Under the pieces are notes generated by a model. It made no database searches and was not told where the DNA came from. It worked only from the letters and a program-made list of their open reading frames with translations. Position numbers and translations under genes: made by a program. From Rhodoferax sp. (GTDB lineage: Bacteria > Pseudomonadota > Gammaproteobacteria > Burkholderiales > Burkholderiaceae_C): a stretch of DNA of 6,334 nt. Shown here piece after piece: positions 1-4,533 of this stretch. Where the stretch lies: the NCBI GenBank assembly GCA_030683195.1, contig JAUXQA010000408.1, positions 1-6,334 on the forward strand, read 5' to 3'. Every line of letters starts with the position of its first letter. Positions within the stretch are counted from its first letter, which is position 1.

Positions 1-387
1 AACGAGCTGATGATTGTGGGTCCCATTACGGTGCGCAGCGCCTGCAGTCACCATCTGTGTCCCGTGATCGGTCAGATCTGGATTGGTGTGCTGCCCAACG
101 AACACACCAACGTGATTGGTTTGTCCAAGTACGCGCGCCTGGCCGAGTGGGTGATGGGCAGACCCCAGATTCAGGAAGAAGCGGTTGTCCAGTTGGCTGA
201 TCTGATTCAGCAAAAGACCCAGCCAGACGGTCTCGCCATCGTCATGGAGGCTTCCCATTTTTGCATGGGGTGGCGAGGCGTGAAAGATATGGATAGCAAG
301 ATGATTAACTCGGTCATGCGGGGTAGTTTTTTAAAAGACCCCAACTTGCGCCGGGAGTTTTTGTCGCTCATCCCCAAGAAAGGTTAA
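1..387 (+). CDS. folE: GTP cyclohydrolase I, C-terminal part (5' end outside window)
   Basis: Converts GTP to 7,8-dihydroneopterin triphosphate, the first step of tetrahydrofolate and other pterin synthesis, in the cytoplasm. The frame is open from base 1 (reads NELMIVGPITV) to TAA at 385-387, giving 128 residues. This is the catalytic C-terminal half of a family usually 180-230 residues long, so the start lies left of the window; the ATG at 10 is internal. Visible family motifs are the zinc-site CSHH, the segment VIGLSKYARL, the QIQEE helix, and HFCMGWRG, which carries the second zinc cysteine. They are followed by NSVMRGSF and the closing REFLSLI. Some positions differ from textbook FolE: QIQEEA for QVQERL, WRG for MRG, NSVMRG for TSAMRG. 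This suggests a divergent or second FolE type. The BLUF gene follows after 2 bp, so co-transcription is likely. Family assignment is very secure; a specific light-related role is inference. Confidence 0.96.
   Translation, partial: NELMIVGPITVRSACSHHLCPVIGQIWIGVLPNEHTNVIGLSKYARLAEWVMGRPQIQEEAVVQLADLIQQKTQPDGLAIVMEASHFCMGWRGVKDMDSKMINSVMRGSFLKDPNLRREFLSLIPKKG
376..383 (+). promoter_or_regulatory. Ribosome binding site of the BLUF gene
   Basis: The purine run AAGAAAGG lies inside the last codons of folE, with its AAAGG core (379-383) 6 nt before the ATG at 390. It is the best Shine-Dalgarno-like sequence seen in the window. It supports the ATG start and makes translational coupling with folE plausible. 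Confidence 0.6.
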
Positions 388-389
388 CC

Positions 390-812
390 ATGTTGGTACG
401 TTTACTGTATGCCAGTCGGGCCATGGACACGAGTCCAGACGCAATCAACGCTATTTTGGCGCAGTCCCGCCAACACAATCCCGAGTGCGGAATCACCGGA
501 ATCCTGTGCTACGGCGGCGGTATTTTTTTGCAGGCCATTGAGGGTGGGCGCATGCCTGTGAGCGAACTGTACGGCCACATACAGCGCGATACGAGGCACA
601 GGGAAGTGGTGTTGTTGCACTATGAAGAAATATCGGAACGGCGCTTTGGTGGCTGGACCATGGGCCAAGTCAACATGTCCAAGATCAATGCGTCGATCTT
701 GCTCAAATATGCTGAAAAGCCTGAACTTGATCCTTACTCTGTCTCTGGCAGCGTGTCGCTCGCGCTGCTTGAGGAGCTGATGGCAACGGCCAGCATCATT
801 GGTCGAGCCTGA
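390..812 (+). CDS. Short stand-alone BLUF-domain blue-light photoreceptor
   Basis: A 140-residue protein whose first ~95 residues form a BLUF domain, which binds FAD and senses blue light by rearranging hydrogen bonds around the flavin. Every diagnostic residue I know from AppA is present: Tyr7 (AppA Tyr21), Asn30 (Asn45), Gln48 in FLQ (Gln63), and Trp89/Met91 in WTMG (Trp104/Met106). The motifs GITGILCY and the D-x-RH segment near 67-70 also fit. Residues ~95-140 form a short, probably helical C-terminal cap, as in PixD- and BlrB-type short BLUF proteins. There is no fused EAL, GGDEF or cyclase output domain, so signalling must pass to a partner protein. It starts 2 bp after folE with a good ribosome binding site. 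The next gene downstream (DUF429) is in the same reading frame. Domain identity is secure; the partner and output are unknown. Confidence 0.95.
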   Translation: MLVRLLYASRAMDTSPDAINAILAQSRQHNPECGITGILCYGGGIFLQAIEGGRMPVSELYGHIQRDTRHREVVLLHYEEISERRFGGWTMGQVNMSKINASILLKYAEKPELDPYSVSGSVSLALLEELMATASIIGRA

Positions 813-863
813 TCGGTCGTTTCCCCGCTTGGCTCTTGTGGATCTGAACTGGTTTATCAGGCC

Positions 864-1733
864 GTGCTGAGAGAGCTGGTTGGCTGCGATTTCTCTTCCA
901 GCCCTTCAAAAACCAAGTCGATTGTTTTGGCTTTTGGTCATTTGAACAAGGGCTGCGTTCAGGTGACCCGACTGGAGCGGTTGCAATCCCTGGATGCATT
1001 CTCACAGTGGCTACTGAAACCCGCGGGCTGGGTTGGTGGATTCGACCTCCCGTTTGGCCTACCGAGGGAATTGGTCGAAACACTGCGGTGGCCAGTGCAG
1101 TGGGAAGAGTGCATTCACCATTACGCCAGTCTAACCCGAGAGCAGGTCCGCTCGGCCTTTGCCGGGTTTTGTAATGCGCGTCCGACAGGCGGCAAATTTG
1201 CTCACCGAGCTACTGATCGTCCAGCGGGCTCCAGTTCCTCCATGAAATGGGTCAACCCTCCTGTGGCGTTGATGTTGCATGCCGGTGTACCAAGGCTACT
1301 GGCGGCTGGGGTGCATTTGGTTGGTTTGCAGCCAAACCAATCCGATGGCGCAACCAATGCAAATGGCCAAAACCCAAGGATAGCTCTGGAAGCCTACCCC
1401 GGTTTGTTGGCGCGTGAGGTGTTGGCTCAGAGAAGTTACAAAAGCGATACCAAAGCCAAACAAACACCAGACCGACTGATTGCACGCAAAGACCTCATCA
1501 CTGCGTTGGAGCATGGTCAAACCCGGCTAGGCTTGCGGCTCAAACTCACGCATTCCCAGCGGGATCTTTTAGTGGATGACGGCAGTGGTGATTCGCTTGA
1601 TGCGGTGATGTGTCTGATTCAAGCCGCTTGGGGTCAGGCTCGATACGCTGAAGGTGATGAGCGCTACGGTTTGCCTGCCGAGATGGATCCCCTGGAGGGC
1701 TGGATATTGACTGCCGGCTGGCAAAAGCCCTAG
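864..1733 (+). CDS. DUF429 family protein (predicted RNase H-like nuclease)
   Basis: A 289-residue protein resembling DUF429/COG2410, a family predicted to have an RNase H-like fold but without a settled biochemical role. Candidate acidic positions on that fold are Asp9 in GCDFSSSPS at the N terminus, Asp61 in GGFDLPFGLPR, Glu176 in EAYPG, and Asp243/Asp246 in SGDSLDAVMCLI. Their order matches the strand pattern expected of an RNase H-type site. A polar Asn/Gln-rich linker (about 156-171) precedes EAYPG. The GTG at 864 is the first standard start codon after the BLUF stop and puts GCDF at the usual N-terminal position. AGG at 859-861 is too close to be a convincing ribosome binding site, so expression may depend on coupling with upstream genes. 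It ends tail-to-tail with the FlhG-like gene, sharing a CTAG. Family call is good; enzymatic activity is only predicted. Confidence 0.82.
   Translation: MLRELVGCDFSSSPSKTKSIVLAFGHLNKGCVQVTRLERLQSLDAFSQWLLKPAGWVGGFDLPFGLPRELVETLRWPVQWEECIHHYASLTREQVRSAFAGFCNARPTGGKFAHRATDRPAGSSSSMKWVNPPVALMLHAGVPRLLAAGVHLVGLQPNQSDGATNANGQNPRIALEAYPGLLAREVLAQRSYKSDTKAKQTPDRLIARKDLITALEHGQTRLGLRLKLTHSQRDLLVDDGSGDSLDAVMCLIQAAWGQARYAEGDERYGLPAEMDPLEGWILTAGWQKP
1319..1342 (+). repeat. Short perfect inverted repeat (hairpin) inside the DUF429 gene
   Basis: TTGGTTTG at 1321-1328 and CAAACCAA at 1333-1340 are perfect reverse complements around a 4-nt loop (CAGC). In RNA the stem extends by G1320-U1341 and G1319-C1342 to 10 pairs. 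It sits in the coding region for the polar linker and has no T-tract after it, so it is not an intrinsic terminator. A stem of this size may occur by chance. Confidence 0.5.
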
Positions 1734-2566
1734 TTCATTTGCCGGATAACGGTTTCTTCGAGCTTGCCTGCCAATTGGGATATGGCTAACGCGGCCGGGC
1801 AACCTGGCATGGATTGCATCAGCAGCTGACGCCGCATCACGGCTTGGCGTACAGATGGGTCTGATGGAATATCTCCCACATGAATCAGTCTTAACGGTCG
1901 CCCTGGTTCTGACACGACAAATCGATCCAGTACTTGTTGCAGTTGAGTTGTGATCGCCCTTCCGTCACCCAGTCGTGCCGTCTGGTTGACCACGATGCGA
2001 ATGTTGTGTCTTTTTTGCTGCGCAGCCAATACCTTGATTGTTGCGTAGGCATCGGTCAGCGAAGTGGGTTCGGGCGTTGCGACTACCAAAACTTCTGATG
2101 CCAAAGACACCGCAAAGAGCACCACATCCGAGATGCCGGCACCCGTATCGAGCAAGATGATGTCGTAATGGGGTACCAATCCACCCATGATGCGCAGAAA
2201 ATCCTCACGAACCTCGGCCGTTAGGCGGGAATACTCCACCATGCCAGAGCCTGCAAGCAAGACAGAGAACCCGCCAGGTGCCTTGATGATTGCTTCTTCG
2301 AGTTTGGCTTTTCCCGTGAAAACATCATGCAAGGTAATCTTTGGATACAGGTTCAGCACCACATCCAGATTTGCCAGCCCCAAGTCGGCATCCAGAACCA
2401 GAACACGATGGCCGCGCTTGGCCAGTGCAGCAGCGAGGTTGGCGGAGACAAAAGTTTTTCCAACGCCGCCTTTACCGCTGGTCACTGCCAGCACTTTGCC
2501 AAGCGGCTTTAACGGCTCCTTGACGGTTGCTGTATTGCCTTGAGGGGGGGTGAGGACATCGCTCAT
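1730..2566 (-). CDS. MinD/ParA-family ATPase of the FlhG/FleN type
   Basis: A 278-residue P-loop ATPase of the SIMIBI class that probably dimerises on ATP. It has the deviant Walker A SGKGGVGKT (30-38; signature Lys32, Lys37), switch I DADLGLANLD (59-68), Walker B/switch II ILLDTGAGIS (137-146), and EPTSLTDAYATIK further on. DTGAGIS and EPTSLTDAY are typical of FlhG/FleN/YlxH, which set flagellar number and placement, rather than MinD (DSPAGIE-like). The N terminus lacks the DQAxxLR-type motif by which canonical FlhG activates FlhF, and no flhF or flagellar gene is visible, so it may be an orphan paralogue. I chose ATG 2566, 16 bp after the cyclase stop. A GTG at 2620 would add 18 residues and overlap the upstream gene. 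It lies downstream of the GGDEF gene, probably in one transcript. Class is secure; role in flagellation is inference. Confidence 0.88.
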   Translation of the reverse strand: MSDVLTPPQGNTATVKEPLKPLGKVLAVTSGKGGVGKTFVSANLAAALAKRGHRVLVLDADLGLANLDVVLNLYPKITLHDVFTGKAKLEEAIIKAPGGFSVLLAGSGMVEYSRLTAEVREDFLRIMGGLVPHYDIILLDTGAGISDVVLFAVSLASEVLVVATPEPTSLTDAYATIKVLAAQQKRHNIRIVVNQTARLGDGRAITTQLQQVLDRFVVSEPGRPLRLIHVGDIPSDPSVRQAVMRRQLLMQSMPGCPAALAISQLAGKLEETVIRQMN

Positions 2567-2582
2567 TTTTCGTTCAACCTGT

Positions 2583-3332
2583 TCATTGCATTGCGTTGCC
2601 TGTAACGCTATTAGGCGCACTCTCTATCCAAGCCGGATCGCCAAAAGACAAGTGTCCGAACAGCAGGCTCTTTTCCTCTGCGCTCACAGCAATCATCGGT
2701 TGATCTTCAATACACACACGATTTCGTCCTTCTGACTTGGCTTGATAGAGTTGCTGATCAGCCCGTTCTGTCCACAAATCCGTCGTGGATCGAATCCATT
2801 CGGGAGCGTAGGCACCTCCGATACTGATAGTCACGTTGATGTTGACCAAGGGAGCTACATTGATCGAAAGGGCCTGTACTGACTCCCTGATTCGTTCTGC
2901 CACCAACCAGCCAAATGATGCTTGGCAGCTGGGCAGAATAACCGCAAATTCCTCGCCTCCGTAACGAGCTACCGTGTCCATGGGCCGCACGCAGCCTCCC
3001 AGGCAGTTGGCAACTACTTGAAGCACTTGATCACCTGCATGGTGTCCATAAGTGTCATTGACCGTCTTGAAGTGATCAATGTCGAGCATCAGCAGCAGCG
3101 CAGATTCGCCTGAACGGGCCACAACATCGATTTCCCGACTTAATATGCGTCGAAAGTTTCGTCTGTTACCCAAGCCCGTCAGGGGATCAGTGAGGGACAG
3201 GTCACACAGGCCGTCAACAATGCCCTGAAGGTAAGCAGCAGGTGATTCGTGTGGGTCCGGCAGCTTGTTAGCTGGGTCATGCTCAAGCAAGGCGCGCGCA
3301 TCGGCCAGGCGCAAGTCACGCAGATCAATCAT
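2583..3332 (-). CDS. Diguanylate cyclase with a single GGDEF domain
   Basis: A 249-residue soluble protein that should make c-di-GMP from two GTP. Residues ~1-44 are a short, probably helical N terminus with no recognisable sensor and no membrane segment. The GGDEF domain then starts at SLTDPLTGLGNRR (46-58). It has LDIDHFK (83-89; metal-binding Asp84), NDTYGHHAGD (92-101), the active-site GGEEF (125-129) and the closing SEGRNRV. An inhibitory site RPMD (116-119) lies exactly five residues before GGEEF, so c-di-GMP feedback inhibition is expected. The longer open frame to 3464 would run into the divergent nuclease start, so I chose ATG 3332; GTG 3356 is an alternative. Neither has a strong ribosome binding site. 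The FlhG-like gene follows after 16 bp. Catalytic competence is well supported; the signal controlling it is not visible and could come from a partner. Confidence 0.92.
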   Translation of the reverse strand: MIDLRDLRLADARALLEHDPANKLPDPHESPAAYLQGIVDGLCDLSLTDPLTGLGNRRNFRRILSREIDVVARSGESALLLMLDIDHFKTVNDTYGHHAGDQVLQVVANCLGGCVRPMDTVARYGGEEFAVILPSCQASFGWLVAERIRESVQALSINVAPLVNINVTISIGGAYAPEWIRSTTDLWTERADQQLYQAKSEGRNRVCIEDQPMIAVSAEEKSLLFGHLSFGDPAWIESAPNSVTGNAMQ

Positions 3333-3377
3333 TGAGGAATCAGTCTCGTCAGTCACGGAGTCACCAGATGTTGCACA

Positions 3378-3432
3378 GATTAAGTCTAACAGGAACACTT
3401 TTAAACTTGGCTGTGAAAATAGCGACTTAATC
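3378..3432. repeat. 9-bp inverted repeat in the divergent regulatory region (possible operator)
   Basis: GATTAAGTC at 3378-3386 and GACTTAATC at 3424-3432 are perfect inverted copies, 46 bp centre to centre. The left arm overlaps the candidate leftward -10 and the right arm lies just after the candidate rightward -10. This is the layout expected for one regulator acting on both operons. No regulator is identified. Confidence 0.4.
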
Positions 3433-3433
3433 C

Positions 3434-3445
3434 GGCCCGCGGGCC
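3434..3445. repeat. 12-bp perfect GC palindrome upstream of the nuclease gene
   Basis: GGCCCGCGGGCC is its own reverse complement and ends 17 bp before the nuclease ATG. It would be in the 5' leader if the candidate promoter is right. It may be a protein-binding site or a chance GC-rich palindrome; with no loop it is a poor RNA hairpin. Confidence 0.35.
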
Positions 3446-3462
3446 AATTCAGCGAGTGGAGC

Positions 3463-3975
3463 ATGATTCAAGGAATTGTTCTGGTGATTGGAATACTGAT
3501 GGTCGACGTCAGCGCGGCACGGGAGGTGTTTGTCGGCAAGGTTTCTTTTGTCTCTGATGGAGACACACTGTGGGTACGGCCAGAGGCAGGCGGTCCGCCG
3601 CGCAAGCTTCGCATAGACGGTATCGATGCGCCCGAAATATGTCAGGCAGGCGGTGCGGACTCGCGTGACGCGCTTGCCGCTTACGTGATGAACCATCGCG
3701 TCGAGGTGACAGTCCGCCGCTATGATGATTACGGCAGGGGATTGGCTCGCCTTGTATTGGAAAAGAGGGATCTGGGTGCACACTTGGTCAGTAGCGGACA
3801 GGCATGGTCGTATCGTTGGGGAAGCAGCCAGGGGCCATACGCCTATGAAGAAGTTTTGGCGCGTCAGGCGCGACTGGGCCTTTTTGCGAGACACCGACCG
3901 GAGTTGCCCCGTGATTTTCGCAAACGCCATGGATCTTGCCACTCTCCGACAGCTTTAAATCAACATGAAAAATGA
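3463..3975 (+). CDS. Secreted or periplasmic thermonuclease (SNase-like) family protein
   Basis: A 170-residue protein with a hydrophobic N-terminal segment ending in VSAA (1-19), probably a signal peptide cleaved before REVF. A staphylococcal-nuclease-like fold follows. Residues matching the S. aureus nuclease site are all present: Asp34 in SDGDTL (Asp21), Arg50 (Arg35), Asp55 and Glu58 in DAPE (Asp40, Glu43), and Arg92 in DDYGRG (Arg87). It is therefore likely an active Ca2+-dependent nuclease acting outside the cytoplasm. The C-terminal region (FRKRHGSC) is basic. ATG 3463 is chosen because it places the signal sequence first; no other standard start lies nearby in frame upstream, although the frame stays open to 3265 through the divergent gene. 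Two oddities: the signal peptide has no Lys or Arg before its hydrophobic core, and GGAG at 3458-3461 is too close to the ATG. The stop overlaps greB by 11 bp. Confidence 0.87.
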   Translation: MIQGIVLVIGILMVDVSAAREVFVGKVSFVSDGDTLWVRPEAGGPPRKLRIDGIDAPEICQAGGADSRDALAAYVMNHRVEVTVRRYDDYGRGLARLVLEKRDLGAHLVSSGQAWSYRWGSSQGPYAYEEVLARQARLGLFARHRPELPRDFRKRHGSCHSPTALNQHEK

Positions 3976-4528
3976 CTTGATCAACGACGTGGACAACGAT
4001 GACGATGACGCTCCCATATTGCCACCTCTGCCTGCAGGTTCCAGAAACTACATCACGCCAGAAGGCTACGCTCGATATCGCCTGGCACTGTTGGAGCTGA
4101 TTGATGTGGAACGCCCTAAAGTGGTGGAGACTGTGCATTGGGCCGCCAGTAACGGAGATAGATCTGAAAATGGCGACTACATTTACGGTAAGAAGCGGTT
4201 GCGTGAAATCGACAGGCGAATTCGGTTCATGACCCAGCGCCTTGAGCTTATGGCGATCGTGGACCCAGCGACTCACCACGGAAGTCATCAGGTGTTTTTT
4301 GGTGCGACGGTTGACTATCTTGAGATAGGTGGTCTTGAGCGCACGATCACTATTCTTGGTGCCGATGAGGTGGACAGTGCCAGTGCACAAGTGAGCTGGG
4401 TGTCCCCTATAGCGAGAACCCTTCTAAAGGCTCATGTGGGCGATTCGCTGCGGCTGTTGACACCATCAGGAAAAATTGAGATTGAGGTTGTCGGTGTTCG
4501 ATATCCCAAGCCCGCTCAGAGCGCTTGA
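3965..4528 (+). CDS. greB: Transcription elongation factor GreB
   Basis: A 187-residue GreA/GreB-family factor that enters the secondary channel of RNA polymerase and stimulates cleavage of backtracked transcripts. After a ~27-residue acidic leader (DVDNDDDDAP, 8-17) the N-terminal coiled coil begins at NYITPEGY (28-35). Its tip is WAASNGDRSENGDYIYGKK, which holds the acidic residues Asp65 and Glu68 expected to position the catalytic Mg2+. The second helix reads RLREIDRRIRF. The C-terminal FKBP-like domain (about 105-180) contains VFFGATVDYLE and SWVSPIARTLL. The DRSENGDY tip and the RLREIDRRIRF helix favour GreB over GreA. The ATG lies 11 bp inside the nuclease gene with no clear ribosome binding site, so translational coupling is likely. 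The gene ends 5 bp from the oppositely oriented spoT. Identity is very secure. Confidence 0.96.
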   Translation: MKNDLINDVDNDDDDAPILPPLPAGSRNYITPEGYARYRLALLELIDVERPKVVETVHWAASNGDRSENGDYIYGKKRLREIDRRIRFMTQRLELMAIVDPATHHGSHQVFFGATVDYLEIGGLERTITILGADEVDSASAQVSWVSPIARTLLKAHVGDSLRLLTPSGKIEIEVVGVRYPKPAQSA

Positions 4529-4533
4529 CTGAC

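Larger units (their letters stand above)
3333..3462. promoter_or_regulatory. Divergent intergenic region with candidate promoters for both operons
   Basis: This 130-bp stretch separates the leftward GGDEF-ATPase pair from the rightward nuclease-greB pair and must hold promoter activity for at least one of them. On the + strand there is a weak candidate: GGAACA (3392-3397), 17 bp, GAAAAT (3415-3420) with an extended -10 TG at 3412-3413. On the - strand the best candidate is an extended -10 reading TGTTAGACT, with its hexamer at 3388-3383 and no good -35. Both are poor matches, so activator dependence or other sigma factors are possible. Confidence 0.35.

Noticed and set aside
796..1083. 95-codon - strand frame opposite the DUF429 N terminus
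   Set aside because: It is antisense to conserved DUF429 motifs and has no recognisable family.
2187..2543. 118-codon + strand frame opposite the ATPase
   Set aside because: It is a mirror of Walker-motif coding sequence and a shadow frame.
2567..2620. 18-residue N-terminal extension of the FlhG-like ATPase from GTG 2620
   Set aside because: It overlaps the end of the cyclase gene by 38 bp and uses GTG; ATG 2566 gives the usual leader length before the P-loop.
3265..3462. 66-residue N-terminal extension of the nuclease
   Set aside because: It would run through the divergent GGDEF start region and bury the signal peptide inside the protein; the ATG at 3463 is far more sensible.
3333..3464. 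44-residue N-terminal extension of the GGDEF protein
   Set aside because: It reaches the nuclease start and would leave no intergenic DNA; the extension shows no domain. ATG 3332 is preferred.
3427..3942. 171-codon - strand frame over the nuclease gene
   Set aside because: It is antisense to a clear SNase-like protein and has low-complexity, unrecognisable content.
3788..4390. 200-codon - strand frame across the nuclease and greB genes
   Set aside because: It is antisense to two genes with intact catalytic motifs and shows no domain of its own.
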